The notes: generated from the letters alone by a model not told the origin. DNA of 64,000 nt from Pedobacter sp. ISL-64 (GCF_018613605.1 NZ_JAGGPU010000006.1:540411-604410), one strand, 5' to 3'; positions 27,392-36,751 are shown, counted from the stretch's first letter. Made by a program: numbers and translations.

Positions 27392-27996
27392 CCCTTTTCT
27401 TCTTTCTTTTCTTTCTTTCTGATCCTGCTTAAAGTTTCGATTCGCATCCCCAGGTAGCTGGCCAAAAATTTTAGAGGAACCCTAGACTTTATAGTAGGAT
27501 ACCCGATTTTAAACTGTTTGTACCTTATTTCTGCTGAGGGGATTCGCGATAAAATAGATCGCTCTTGCGACATATGATAATGTATGGCCAATAATTTTCT
27601 AGCCAAAATATTGGTTTCAGGAAACTGTGCGTATATGTCGTCAATTAAACGATATGGGAGTATAAGCAGTTCTGAATCTTCCAGTGCCTGATATTGTTCC
27701 TGATATGTTGGAATAAGCGTTCCCGGATTTCGAATACTACCAATAAAGTGATTTTCGTCTGTTAACCAGGCGGTAATATCTTTTCCTTCATCCATTACAA
27801 AAGCCCGCACTAATCCTTTAACAATAAAAAACAAACAATCGCCACTGATCTCACCAAGATTAGGCAAAACCTCATTCTTACGCACAAAGATTTTGAATGT
27901 TTCGGTTTTTATCCGCTCAATTATTTCTTTTCTTAATGGCTGCAGCTCATTTAAATATTTAATAAGAGAATCACTTTCATGATGGGCAGCAGTCAT
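27388..27996 (-). CDS. Crp/Fnr-family transcription regulator
   Basis: This 202-aa protein has an N-terminal cyclic-nucleotide-binding-like beta roll (residues 30-120: GDCLFFIVKGLVRAFV) and a C-terminal helix-turn-helix (VPLKFLASYLGMRIETLSRIR). It lacks the Arg/Glu phosphate-binding pattern that would confirm cAMP binding, as is usual in Bacteroidota members of this family. The last residues are a lysine/glutamate tail. It reads convergently to the PAP2 gene and shares four bases with it. Target genes are not visible. Confidence 0.85.
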   Translation of the reverse strand: MTAAHHESDSLIKYLNELQPLRKEIIERIKTETFKIFVRKNEVLPNLGEISGDCLFFIVKGLVRAFVMDEGKDITAWLTDENHFIGSIRNPGTLIPTYQEQYQALEDSELLILPYRLIDDIYAQFPETNILARKLLAIHYHMSQERSILSRIPSAEIRYKQFKIGYPTIKSRVPLKFLASYLGMRIETLSRIRKKEKKEEKG

Positions 27997-28203
27997 AATA
28001 TTTCTTCGGGGTTTTAAAACGATGCAAGCTATTGCTTGAATACCGGATTTCCAAATATGGAAACGAGTTCAACAGCCAAAAAATTACAGTTGTGGAAAAT
28101 TTATTTTTCAGGCTATCCGTTTTCAATACCACTTTTAGAAATAAATTATTTGTTAAATTTTCGCTTTGGTAACTATATTTTACTTAATCATAAAAAAATC
28201 TGA

Positions 28204-28211
28204 TAATTTTG
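28204..28211 (+). promoter_or_regulatory. Possible -7 box of the HAD gene
   Basis: TAATTTTG at 28204-28211 matches the Bacteroidota -7 consensus TANNTTTG and ends five bases before the ATG at 28217. No TTTG -33 element lies at the usual 19-21 bp, so the call is tentative. If real, the message would be leaderless or nearly so. Confidence 0.3.
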
Positions 28212-28216
28212 CCGCC

Positions 28217-28882
28217 ATGACGAATAATAAACCAAAAGCTTTTCTTTTCGATCTTAATGGAACCATGATTAACGATATGGCTTTCCACAATCATGCCTGG
28301 CATAACATACTTACAAAAGATTTAGGCGCAAGTATTAGCTTCGATGCGGTTAAAAAACAGATGTATGGTAAAAACCAAGATCTGTTAGAACGTGTTTTTG
28401 GTATTGGTCATTTTTCTCAGGAACAGATTGATCAGATTTCAATCGAAAAAGAGCATAGATATCAAGCTGCTTATAAAAAACATTTAACGTTAATAGCAGG
28501 TTTAGGCGATTTTTTAGAAAAAGCAAAACAATCAGCCATTCAAATGGCGATTGGCTCTGCTGCTATTCCCTTCAATATTAATTTTGTACTCGATAATTTA
28601 AATATCCGTTCCTATTTCGAAGCCATAGTAAGTGCCGAAGATGTGGTGAATAGTAAACCTGATCCGGAAACTTTTACCAAAGGGGCAGAAATTTTAGGCG
28701 TTGCAGCCAGCCAATGCATAGTTTTTGAAGATGCACCAAAAGGTGTTGAAGCAGCACAGAATGCCGGGATGAGATGTGTTGTACTTACAACCATGCATAC
28801 TAAAGAAGAATTTGCAGCTTACAACAACATTATAGCTTTTATAGAAGATTATACAGATCCAGTTTTACAAGAACTTTTCTAA
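28217..28882 (+). CDS. HAD-superfamily hydrolase, beta-phosphoglucomutase-like, with DxN in motif I
   Basis: This 221-aa protein has the HAD fold with an alpha-helical cap. Motif I reads FLFDLNGTM, where the usual second Asp is replaced by Asn; motif II is GSAA, and the lysine and acidic motifs are SKPDPETF and VFEDAPKGVEAA. The sequence order and cap resemble beta-phosphoglucomutase and sugar-phosphate phosphatases. The Asn change removes the usual acid/base residue, so catalysis may differ from typical phosphatases. I chose the ATG at 28217; upstream codons look non-coding. It is followed by a strong bidirectional terminator. Confidence 0.85.
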   Translation: MTNNKPKAFLFDLNGTMINDMAFHNHAWHNILTKDLGASISFDAVKKQMYGKNQDLLERVFGIGHFSQEQIDQISIEKEHRYQAAYKKHLTLIAGLGDFLEKAKQSAIQMAIGSAAIPFNINFVLDNLNIRSYFEAIVSAEDVVNSKPDPETFTKGAEILGVAASQCIVFEDAPKGVEAAQNAGMRCVVLTTMHTKEEFAAYNNIIAFIEDYTDPVLQELF

Positions 28883-28920
28883 ATTAAAACGACCTGCATT
28901 CCTACAGGCCGTTTTAATTT
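28881..28920. terminator. Bidirectional terminator between HAD and galM genes
   Basis: AAATTAAAACG at 28881-28891 pairs with CGTTTTAATTT at 28910-28920, extended by CCTG/CAGG around a short loop. A/T runs at both ends let it serve the convergent genes on both strands. Confidence 0.8.
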
Positions 28921-28948
28921 TATCATTGTTGGAAAATCACCAAAACAA

Positions 28949-30121
28949 TTATTTGGTAAATTTATATACCGAGCTTGTTTTATACACCTGCCCAGGCTTT
29001 AAAACCGTTGATGGAAAAGCGGGTTGATTTGGTGAATCTGGAAAATGCTGTGTTTCTAATGCAATTGCTGTTCTAAAATCATCTTTAGCACCAGTTTTAA
29101 AAGTATTTTTACTTTGCATAAAGTTGCCGCTATAAAATTGTAAGCCTGGCTCCTGCGTATAAATATCCATCACTATACCCGACTTATCTCCTTTAACCGT
29201 AGCCGCATGGAACATGCCCATAGCTTTTGTTTTATTTAGTACATAGTTATGATCATAACCCTTCCCAAAGGTTAACTGTTCGTTTTTATCGTTTATACGC
29301 GCACCAATGGTAGTTGCTTTGGTAAAATCGAACGGTGTTCCCTTAACCTTTTCAATCTTTCCTGTCGGGATCAGGCTAGAATCAACAGGCGTGTACTCAT
29401 CTGCATAAATCTGTACCTCGTGGTTCAAAATCTCACCACTTCCATCACCATTTAAATTAAAAAATGCGTGGTTTGTTAAATTTACAATTGTAGTTTTATC
29501 GGTTTTAGCCTCGTAGTCCATTTTCAGTTCATTATCATCCGTTAAGGTATAAGTTACTTTAACATCTAAATTGCCTGGAAAATTTTCATCGCCATCTTTT
29601 GATAAGTAATGAAGCACTAAGGTATTGGCATTTGGCTGAGAAGCATCCCAAACAACATATTGGTAGCCTTTTTTTCCGCCATGAAGGGTATTCTGTCCAT
29701 TATTGGTAAACAGCGAATAGGTTTTACCTTCAAGCGTAAATTTACCCTTTGCTATGCGGTTGCCATATCGGCCGATAGTTGCACCAAAATAGGGCTCGGT
29801 TGATTTTTCGTAATCATTAATACTTTTAAAACCCACTACCACATCAACTAACTTACCATCTTTATTTGGCACCAGTAAGCTAACCAGGCGACCACCGTAA
29901 TTGGTAAAAATAGCCTCCGCATCATTCTTATTCTTTAGGGTGTATAACATTGTTTGTTTACCATCGATTTCCTTTTTAAAAGAATCGGCGACAAGTTTTA
30001 CAACGGCTATTGAATCGTTTTTTAAACGATCAGCTGATGAAGATTTTTTGGTTCCGGACTGGCAAGATGCAAAGCCGATTACAGCTAGGATACCGAGGCT
30101 CGTTAATGATTGTAATTTCAT
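28949..30121 (-). CDS. galM: Aldose 1-epimerase (mutarotase) lipoprotein
   Basis: This 390-aa protein starts with a lipoprotein signal peptide ending GFASC, so Cys20 is likely acylated. The mature part matches GalM: NRIAKGKFTLEGKTY, LHGGKKGYQYVVWDA, VNLTNHAFFNLNGDGSG (catalytic His) and ALETQHFPDSPNQP (catalytic Glu). It should interconvert alpha and beta aldose anomers in the periplasm or at the outer membrane. It stands alone, so its sugar is not indicated by neighbours. Family call is secure; substrate preference is not. Confidence 0.92.
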   Translation of the reverse strand: MKLQSLTSLGILAVIGFASCQSGTKKSSSADRLKNDSIAVVKLVADSFKKEIDGKQTMLYTLKNKNDAEAIFTNYGGRLVSLLVPNKDGKLVDVVVGFKSINDYEKSTEPYFGATIGRYGNRIAKGKFTLEGKTYSLFTNNGQNTLHGGKKGYQYVVWDASQPNANTLVLHYLSKDGDENFPGNLDVKVTYTLTDDNELKMDYEAKTDKTTIVNLTNHAFFNLNGDGSGEILNHEVQIYADEYTPVDSSLIPTGKIEKVKGTPFDFTKATTIGARINDKNEQLTFGKGYDHNYVLNKTKAMGMFHAATVKGDKSGIVMDIYTQEPGLQFYSGNFMQSKNTFKTGAKDDFRTAIALETQHFPDSPNQPAFPSTVLKPGQVYKTSSVYKFTK

Positions 30122-30527
30122 AAAGTAGAATACTTGGTTTAGATTTTTAATTAAGTTTTTAAATATAAGTATATGACTTAACTTTACAAATAAAACGATT
30201 TAGAATAATCAAAAATGCATATATTAAATAATAATTGAATTAAACATCAGCAATGATACGATTTGTAGAAATGGTGATAACAAAATATTGAACGATTGAA
30301 AATTTTTGATTTATTTTTATCGTCTTCCTGATCCGATAACCATCAGATTTATTTCAGGTTTTTTTTTGAAAGATGAGCTAATCACAAGATTCAATGAATT
30401 CAGCATGACGATTATTATACAGTTAAATTGAACTTTTAGCGTTTTTACTGATTTGAAGATAATATTCACCTAATATCAATTAAAATCCAGTAAAACTGAT
30501 TATTATTGCGGCAATCAAATCCCAAAT
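30122..30527. other. Intergenic DNA, no gene seen
   Basis: This 406-bp stretch between the divergent galM and aldo/keto reductase genes is AT-rich and has no plausible open frame. ATCGTC at 30319 and GACGAT at 30407 bracket a segment resembling a worn intergenic repeat. A TATTATTG close to 30501 may be a degenerate -7 box for the reductase. Confidence 0.5.
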
Positions 30528-31517
30528 ATGAATCAAATCATTTCAACAGACCGTTACGACAAAATGCTATATCGCCGTTGTGGAAACAGTGGCATAAAAC
30601 TGCCTGCAATATCGTTGGGTTTATGGCATAATTTCGGGCATGTAAACGTTTTTGAAAACAGCAAAAACCTAATCTACACTGCTTTTAACAATGGAATTAC
30701 CCATTTCGATTTAGCAAATAATTATGGTCCGCCTCCAGGCTCCGCTGAAGAAGTTTTCGGAAAAATCCTTCATGAGGATTTTAGGGGCTATCGTGATGAA
30801 ATGATTATTTCAAGCAAAGCCGGATATACCATGTGGGATGGTCCTTATGGCGACTGGGGTTCGAAAAAATACCTGGTTTCTAGTTTAGACCAGAGCTTAA
30901 AACGCATGAAACTGGATTATGTTGATATTTTTTACCATCACCGTCCAGATCCTGAAACTCCGCTTGAAGAAACCATGGGAGCCTTAAGTCTCTTGGTTCA
31001 ACAGGGAAAAGCTTTGTATGTTGGTATTTCGAATTATAAGGCAGAAGAAGCCGCAAAAGCCATCAAAATTTTAAAAGACAACGGTACGCCATGTTTAATC
31101 CATCAGCCTAAATATTCGATGTTCGAACGTTGGGTAGAAGATGGCTTACTCGATGTTTTGGGACAAAATGGTGTGGGTTGTATTCCATTTTCGCCATTGG
31201 CACAAGGTTTACTTACCGATAAATATTTACACGGTATTCCTTCCGATTCGAGAGTAGCCACCAGTGGTATTTTCCTGAAAGAAAGCAATATTACGCCCGA
31301 GAAATTAGCCGTGATTGCCAAACTAAATGATGTTGCCAAATCGCGTGGACAAAAACTAGCACATATGGCTTTATCGTGGATACTGAAAGACGAGAGAATT
31401 ACCACGGTATTAATAGGTGCCAGTAAACCAGAGCAGATTACGGATTCAATTAAAGCTTTAGATAATATAAAATTTAGTGATACTGAAGTAAAACTGATTG
31501 ATGAAATTTTAAGTTAA
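30528..31517 (+). CDS. Aldo/keto reductase (YghZ-like)
   Basis: This 329-aa protein folds as an AKR barrel. It has the catalytic tetrad in context: FDLANNYGPPPG (Asp, Tyr), SSKAGYTMWDGPYG (Lys) and FYHHRPDPETP (His), with VLIGASKPEQI at the NADPH-binding end. The GPPPGSAEE loop is typical of the YghZ/L-glyceraldehyde-3-phosphate reductase subgroup. It is monocistronic, with divergent galM upstream. The exact substrate is not inferable; the subgroup reduces small aldehydes with NADPH. Confidence 0.9.
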   Translation: MNQIISTDRYDKMLYRRCGNSGIKLPAISLGLWHNFGHVNVFENSKNLIYTAFNNGITHFDLANNYGPPPGSAEEVFGKILHEDFRGYRDEMIISSKAGYTMWDGPYGDWGSKKYLVSSLDQSLKRMKLDYVDIFYHHRPDPETPLEETMGALSLLVQQGKALYVGISNYKAEEAAKAIKILKDNGTPCLIHQPKYSMFERWVEDGLLDVLGQNGVGCIPFSPLAQGLLTDKYLHGIPSDSRVATSGIFLKESNITPEKLAVIAKLNDVAKSRGQKLAHMALSWILKDERITTVLIGASKPEQITDSIKALDNIKFSDTEVKLIDEILS

Positions 31518-31528
31518 AAAAAATCGAT

Positions 31529-31655
31529 CGTCATTTCGACCGCAGTGTTCCAAAGAAACTCCTTCGGAGAAGAAATCTTTGAACAATCCAATAAAGATAA
31601 TCCAAAGATTTCTCTCCCGAATTAACTTCTGGACTTTGCTCCAGTCGAAATGAAG
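31529..31655. repeat. Imperfect inverted repeat, intergenic hairpin element
   Basis: CGTCATTTCGAC at 31529-31540 is mirrored by GTCGAAATGAAG at 31644-31655. An inner pair, AAATCTTTG and CAAAGATTT, lies within it. The whole can fold into one long hairpin. Sequences of this form recur between genes in many Bacteroidota genomes; copy number here cannot be tested within the window. Confidence 0.6.
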
Positions 31656-31752
31656 ACTTATTTTAACCTGTAATACAGCCTTTTACTTTTTCTTAACTAA
31701 TCCGAAACTTTAACTTCGGTTTAGTCATGTAAGATTAGGGTTTTGATTTGAA

Positions 31753-32898
31753 TTAGCGCTTTACAGGGAGCGAAAAGTGAAATGTAGAACCGGCGCCATA
31801 ATTACTTTCTGCCCAAATTTTACCCTGATGTAAGTTTATAATCTCTGCACTTAGGTATAAACCAATCCCAAAACCTGAAATGGTTTTAGTTTGCTGGTTT
31901 TCTACGCGATAAAACCGATCAAAAAGTTTCTCCAGATCATGAGCCTCGATACCAATGCCGTTATCTGTTACAGAAACATGTACTTCATTTGCCAGGGCTT
32001 CGGATTGAACATAAACAGTACTGCCCTGATCTGAATATTTTACAGCGTTGCTAATCAAATTTGAAATTACAGAGCCAATTTTATCTTTGTCTGCGTATAT
32101 TAATTTAGGTTCCCCCTCTGCAAAATTAATCTGATTAGTGGGATGGATTAACCTTAGATCTTCTACAAGATCACAAATCAGTTTATCAAGATCAAAATGA
32201 GATAGGCTCAAGTGAATTTCTCCTGATTCTAAACGTGATACATTTAAAAAAGAAGTGATCATAGAGCTCATTTTCCGGATCTGTTTTTGAACTTTATCTA
32301 AAGTATTTACGACAAAAAGATCTGTTGAACTTCTACTCTGCATCAATTGAACATAAGCACTAATAGAGGTTAAAGGTGTTTTTAGCTCATGGCTTACCAT
32401 ACTGATGAAATCATTCTTTTGCCGCTCTTCCTTTATACTGATTAGAATCTGTTCCTGATCTAGTGCTTCACGCTGCAGTTCAGTCTCTTTAATGGCTTTT
32501 TTCGCATTAACCATATCAGTCACATCGCTTGCGGTATGAAGAATACAATAAGGCATCCCAGCTTCATCCTTAATGGCGCGGTATTCGTAAGCATAATAAG
32601 CTGTTTGTAACCTGCCATCCCTTAGGGTTTCGGCCGGAATAGCATCTCCTTTATCTGTAATGCCTGTTAGCAATACATTTTTCAGCATATTGATAAAAGG
32701 CTGGCCCTTTAACTCTGGCACAGCATCTTCTAAAGGTTTACCAATAATAGAGCGGTCTTTTCCCCAAAAAGCAATCATGGCATCATTGGCCATTTCGATT
32801 ACTATATGCTCGGATGTGTATATGGCTGTTGCATCTTTTGATAAGGAAAGAACCTCTAAAAGTTGATTATTATTTAAAACCCTTGAATAATTTTCCAT
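31753..32898 (-). CDS. PAS-domain sensor histidine kinase
   Basis: This 381-aa protein begins with a PAS domain (residues 10-130, including DAMIAFWGKDRSIIG), has a helical linker, then the HisKA block FISMVSHELKTPLTSISAYV with the phosphoacceptor His, and a C-terminal ATPase domain (SVTDNGIGI and FGIGLYLSAEII). No transmembrane segment is seen, so it is cytoplasmic. No response regulator gene adjoins it. Its upstream region has a strong palindrome. It lies 111 bp after the DUF3095 gene in the same direction and might be co-transcribed. Confidence 0.9.
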   Translation of the reverse strand: MENYSRVLNNNQLLEVLSLSKDATAIYTSEHIVIEMANDAMIAFWGKDRSIIGKPLEDAVPELKGQPFINMLKNVLLTGITDKGDAIPAETLRDGRLQTAYYAYEYRAIKDEAGMPYCILHTASDVTDMVNAKKAIKETELQREALDQEQILISIKEERQKNDFISMVSHELKTPLTSISAYVQLMQSRSSTDLFVVNTLDKVQKQIRKMSSMITSFLNVSRLESGEIHLSLSHFDLDKLICDLVEDLRLIHPTNQINFAEGEPKLIYADKDKIGSVISNLISNAVKYSDQGSTVYVQSEALANEVHVSVTDNGIGIEAHDLEKLFDRFYRVENQQTKTISGFGIGLYLSAEIINLHQGKIWAESNYGAGSTFHFSLPVKR

Positions 32899-32949
32899 TT
32901 ATAATTAAAAATTAAAACCCGACGATGCTGATATGTATGGTAAAATCAA

Positions 32950-32966
32950 ATCATACTAAGTATGAT
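32950..32966. promoter_or_regulatory. Palindrome upstream of the histidine kinase gene
   Basis: ATCATACT-A-AGTATGAT is a perfect palindrome with 8-bp arms around one central base. It lies 52 bp before the kinase start and after the DUF3095 stop. It has the form of an operator for a dimeric regulator. The regulator is unknown. Confidence 0.4.
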
Positions 32967-33009
32967 ACAAGTTGGCCTTTATAAATGTTTGGTTATTATT
33001 AACCTTTTA

Positions 33010-34176
33010 TCATCTGGCATTTAATTTATCGCTTATTTTTTGTTTAAGTATTCCCGCGGCCTGAGTATATCCCCCATCTGCTCCATCAACAAAATGAATG
33101 TGATCATCCTCCAGATCCCTAACATAACAAGACATGATCGATTCGTCGCTAACATAGAGGCCGTATAAAATTTCATTATTTTTTTCGAGCTGATCAAGCG
33201 CTTTCTCCAATATTAATCGCTGCTGTGCAGTTCCGGTAATTACCGTATTTATTCTACCATCTATCACCAGCGTATCCGACATTTCTACAAGCTGTTTCAG
33301 GTATTTTCTACCACGCTCCGTTCGGAAATAGATATAGCCATAAATATTGATGAGCCATGATTTGATCAGTTCAAAAAGTTTAATTTTTCCAATTCGGTGT
33401 TTCATTTCTTTCCCCAGACTGTTGAAGCTTGTTTTGAAAATCAACTTAGAAACTGAAATCGGCTGACGCTTTTCGGGTGTTCCGTAAATTTGATCAAGAT
33501 GATGGATCACTTTGCTAAATACGGCTGCCTGCTGCGTTATTTCTGGAGCTATAACGATTAATGTAACCACCTCATCATTACTTTCGGGTGGTTCTATCTT
33601 ATCCCAGCGGCATTGCATACCACTTAAATCGATTTCATTACTAGCAGTATCATGGCCCGTTAACAGGTAATTCTCTCCCTTGATAATTTGTTCGGCATAA
33701 GCCAGACCATCGCCCAAAACAATGGGGATAGAAAATGTTTCAGCACTGCTAAATCTGCAAATGTTAAGCGTATGGCCTTGTTTGTAAATTTCTTCAACAG
33801 GCACAATCCCAGTCCTTAAATCGAGGTTAAAATTCCGTAAGGTGTTATCTTTGTATTTCAACAGCGATTTCATCACGTCATCTACAATGCTGGGCGGAAC
33901 AATAAAAGAAGCCCCATCGCCACCGAAGAAAAATGGAACCGAAATGTTTGCTTTAAATGCAATATTGAGTACGGCAACAATACTTCCGGTAGCAATAAGG
34001 TTAACATTTTCATGCAGGCCCGAATTTACAGCAGCGGTTGAACGCTTAATATCAGTGATGATTACACACCAGCTAGCAACCACTTTTTCAAATAATTGAT
34101 TTTGAATCAACAATTGATATAATGGTATTTTATGAATGGGCAAATTGGAATAGAAATGGTCTTCGCTATTTTGCAT
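33010..34176 (-). CDS. DUF3095 protein, class III cyclase-like
   Basis: This 388-aa cytoplasmic protein matches the DUF3095 family. Residues 35-115 show the class III nucleotidyl cyclase pattern: CVIITDIKRSTAAVNSG (the first metal Asp), NLIATGSIVAVLNIAF and PFFFGGDGASFIVPP (the GDG block). Further conserved sections are RTGIVPVEEIYKQG and SYCVR-like residues near the end (MSCYVRDLEDDHIHFVDG). Activity is not proven for this family. It precedes a histidine kinase in the same direction, consistent with a small signalling unit. The catalytic call is inferred. Confidence 0.78.
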   Translation of the reverse strand: MQNSEDHFYSNLPIHKIPLYQLLIQNQLFEKVVASWCVIITDIKRSTAAVNSGLHENVNLIATGSIVAVLNIAFKANISVPFFFGGDGASFIVPPSIVDDVMKSLLKYKDNTLRNFNLDLRTGIVPVEEIYKQGHTLNICRFSSAETFSIPIVLGDGLAYAEQIIKGENYLLTGHDTASNEIDLSGMQCRWDKIEPPESNDEVVTLIVIAPEITQQAAVFSKVIHHLDQIYGTPEKRQPISVSKLIFKTSFNSLGKEMKHRIGKIKLFELIKSWLINIYGYIYFRTERGRKYLKQLVEMSDTLVIDGRINTVITGTAQQRLILEKALDQLEKNNEILYGLYVSDESIMSCYVRDLEDDHIHFVDGADGGYTQAAGILKQKISDKLNAR

Positions 34177-34274
34177 GATTGGATTTAGTATATCCTAATA
34201 TACGCATTCAAAAAAGCTATGTATTTCAAAAAACAAACCAAAAACTAATCTTATTTAGAACAAATAAAAATAAT

Positions 34275-34306
34275 TTTGTAATTCCGCTTCAAAAATGCTT
34301 CCTTTG
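34275..34306 (+). promoter_or_regulatory. Candidate promoter of the TonB-dependent receptor gene
   Basis: TTTG at 34275-34278 and TTCCTTTG at 34299-34306 are 20 bp apart, matching the Bacteroidota TTTG-N19-21-TANNTTTG promoter with one mismatch. The -7 box ends 28 bp before the ATG at 34335. Confidence 0.45.
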
Positions 34307-34334
34307 CGCCAACTAAGAATTAATCTAAATAAAG

Positions 34335-36734
34335 ATGAATAAAAAATTTACTTTTCTTTTAAATTTTATAGCTTTTTTTCTGTTTTTGGCAGGTAATACC
34401 ATAGCACAAAGCAAAAACGGATCTGTTTCGGGTTCGATTAAAACGAGCGATGGCAATCCTGCCAGTTATGTAAGTGTTGGTTTAAAAAATACTGGTAAAA
34501 CTACACAAACTGATGAGAAAGGTAATTTCACGATTAAAAATGTAACACCCGGCATCTATACGATCAAAACATCAGCTATTGGTGTTTCTGCTCAGGAAAA
34601 ATCAATTACTGTAGCGGCTGGTCAAACTGTAAATGCTGATTTCACCATTGCAGAATCTTCATCTCAATTGGATGAAGTAGCCATTAACGGTTACAAAACG
34701 CCAAACAGAAAGTCAGCTAACTTAGGTAAAATTGCTATTGCCCCTATGGATCTTCCACAGGCTGTGCAGGTTATTGGAAGACAAATAATCGCTGACCAAC
34801 AGGTAAATAGCTTGGGTGATGTAATGAAAAACATTAATGGTGTAGCCTTAGGTGCTAATCGTGGCGCTGTTGGTGAAAATTTCTTTGCAAGGGGTTATAG
34901 CCTGGGCAGTAATAACATTTTCAAAAATGGCGCAAGAACAACTATTGGTGGCAGTCCTGAGGCGAGTACATTAGAATCGGTAGAGGTTTTAAAAGGAAGT
35001 GCTGCTTTACTTTATGGTGGTGTAACCGGAGGAGCTGTTGTGAATATGGTTACGAAAAAACCTAAATTTGAAAATGGTGGTGAGGTAAGCATGAGAACTG
35101 GTAGTTATGATCAATACAAACCAATGGTTGATCTTTATGGTCCCATTTCAAAAAAACTTGCATTTAGAGCAATTAGTACTTACGAAAATGCCGGAAGTTT
35201 TAGAGATTATGTAAAATCAAAACGTTTTTACATTAACCCATCATTATTATATAAAATAAGTCAACAAACTGAGGTTTTGGTTCAAGGAGATTATTTGAAA
35301 AGTGATTTCACTCCAGATTTTGGTGTAGGATCGGTGAATAATCAAATTGTAGATTTTGGTCGCGATAAATTCATCAATACACCTTGGGCTTACAATAAAA
35401 CGAATACCACTACCGCTCAAGCCAATTTAACGCATAAATTTAACGAGAACTGGAAATTAAATGCAATAGGATCTTTCCAGGCTTATAATCGTAACTATTA
35501 TGGATCAGACCGTATCCAAGCTAATACATCAGGTATTGCTGCAAGAAATCTTTCGAGAGCACTAAGTAAAGAATATACTTACAACCAACAAATAAACATC
35601 AACGGAAGTTTTAGTACAGGAAGCATTAAACATACCGTTTTGTTTGGGGTAGATGCAGATCAATCTAGGGTAACCAGCAATGCATTCGCTTATGGAAAGG
35701 ATGCTAAGGGCTACATTACTACTTTAAATTACGGAAATGTTAACGTTTTCGATGAATCTACTTATTACGGTTCTGGATTAATGCCTGAAGCATTTGCGAT
35801 AACAAGAACACTTGCCCCAATTTATAGGTATGGTGCTTTCGTTCAGGATTTAATCGAAGTAACTGGCCAATTTAAAGTATTGGCTGGCTTACGTTATACA
35901 GATCAGAAAAACGCCAGTTCAAGAGCCTTAACCATAGAAAGTGGCATAACAGCGCCGGGTGCAACAAAGTTTGATGATGCTTTTTCTCCTAAATTGGGCT
36001 TAATATATCAACCCCTTAAAACCATGTCTATGTATGTAAGTTATGCAAATAACTTTATTCCTAATACTGGTGTCGATATTAACAGTAATGCGCTTCGGCC
36101 ATCAACCGTAAACCAATATGAAGCGGGGGTTAAAAACGATTTCTTCAGAGGTAAGTTATCAGCGAATTTAACTTATTATAAAATCATCAACGACAATATT
36201 TCGCAGGCAGCTATACTTCCAGACGGAACCACTAGCACTGTGTTTAAACAATTAAACGGTCAAACCACTAGTGATGGGTTAGAACTTGATATTAATGGAA
36301 ATCTTGCTAAAGGGCTTAACTTTTTAATGGGATATAGCTATAATTTTATGCGCTATACCAATACAGCTGATGTTACTGGAATGATTGAGGATGTTCGTTT
36401 AGTAGGTACTACCAAAAATACGGCGAACGCCACTTTATTTTACACTTTCCAGGATGGAGCCGTAAAAGGTTTAAAATTGGGCGCCTCTGCATTTTATACA
36501 GGCAAACGTAATGGAGGCTGGAACGATGCTAAAAATGCACCAGCTTTGAGGCTGATTCCGCTAAGCGCATTCACTACCGTAGATTTTTCTGCAGGATACA
36601 ACTGGAAAAAATTCTCGCTTCTTGCTAAAGTTTCTAACCTTACCAATGAGCTTAATTATTTCGTTCATGAAAACTATAGTGTAAACCCTATTGCTCCACG
36701 CCAATTTGTAACTACTTTGTCTTACAAATTCTAA
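34335..36734 (+). CDS. TonB-dependent siderophore-type outer-membrane receptor
   Basis: This 799-aa protein has a signal peptide (about 1-25, ending IAQ), then a carboxypeptidase-regulatory-like domain at about 28-110 (SGSIKTSDGNPASYVSVGL). A TonB plug follows at about 125-235 (DLPQAVQVIGRQII, ESVEVLKGSAALLYG). A beta barrel runs to a terminal Phe (TTLSYKF). The plug and length match ferric-siderophore receptors (FhuA/FoxA type). No transport genes or Fur box were identified beside it. It carries a good terminator. The ligand is not determined. Confidence 0.9.
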   Translation: MNKKFTFLLNFIAFFLFLAGNTIAQSKNGSVSGSIKTSDGNPASYVSVGLKNTGKTTQTDEKGNFTIKNVTPGIYTIKTSAIGVSAQEKSITVAAGQTVNADFTIAESSSQLDEVAINGYKTPNRKSANLGKIAIAPMDLPQAVQVIGRQIIADQQVNSLGDVMKNINGVALGANRGAVGENFFARGYSLGSNNIFKNGARTTIGGSPEASTLESVEVLKGSAALLYGGVTGGAVVNMVTKKPKFENGGEVSMRTGSYDQYKPMVDLYGPISKKLAFRAISTYENAGSFRDYVKSKRFYINPSLLYKISQQTEVLVQGDYLKSDFTPDFGVGSVNNQIVDFGRDKFINTPWAYNKTNTTTAQANLTHKFNENWKLNAIGSFQAYNRNYYGSDRIQANTSGIAARNLSRALSKEYTYNQQININGSFSTGSIKHTVLFGVDADQSRVTSNAFAYGKDAKGYITTLNYGNVNVFDESTYYGSGLMPEAFAITRTLAPIYRYGAFVQDLIEVTGQFKVLAGLRYTDQKNASSRALTIESGITAPGATKFDDAFSPKLGLIYQPLKTMSMYVSYANNFIPNTGVDINSNALRPSTVNQYEAGVKNDFFRGKLSANLTYYKIINDNISQAAILPDGTTSTVFKQLNGQTTSDGLELDINGNLAKGLNFLMGYSYNFMRYTNTADVTGMIEDVRLVGTTKNTANATLFYTFQDGAVKGLKLGASAFYTGKRNGGWNDAKNAPALRLIPLSAFTTVDFSAGYNWKKFSLLAKVSNLTNELNYFVHENYSVNPIAPRQFVTTLSYKF

Positions 36735-36751
36735 TCACATGAATAGGTTAA

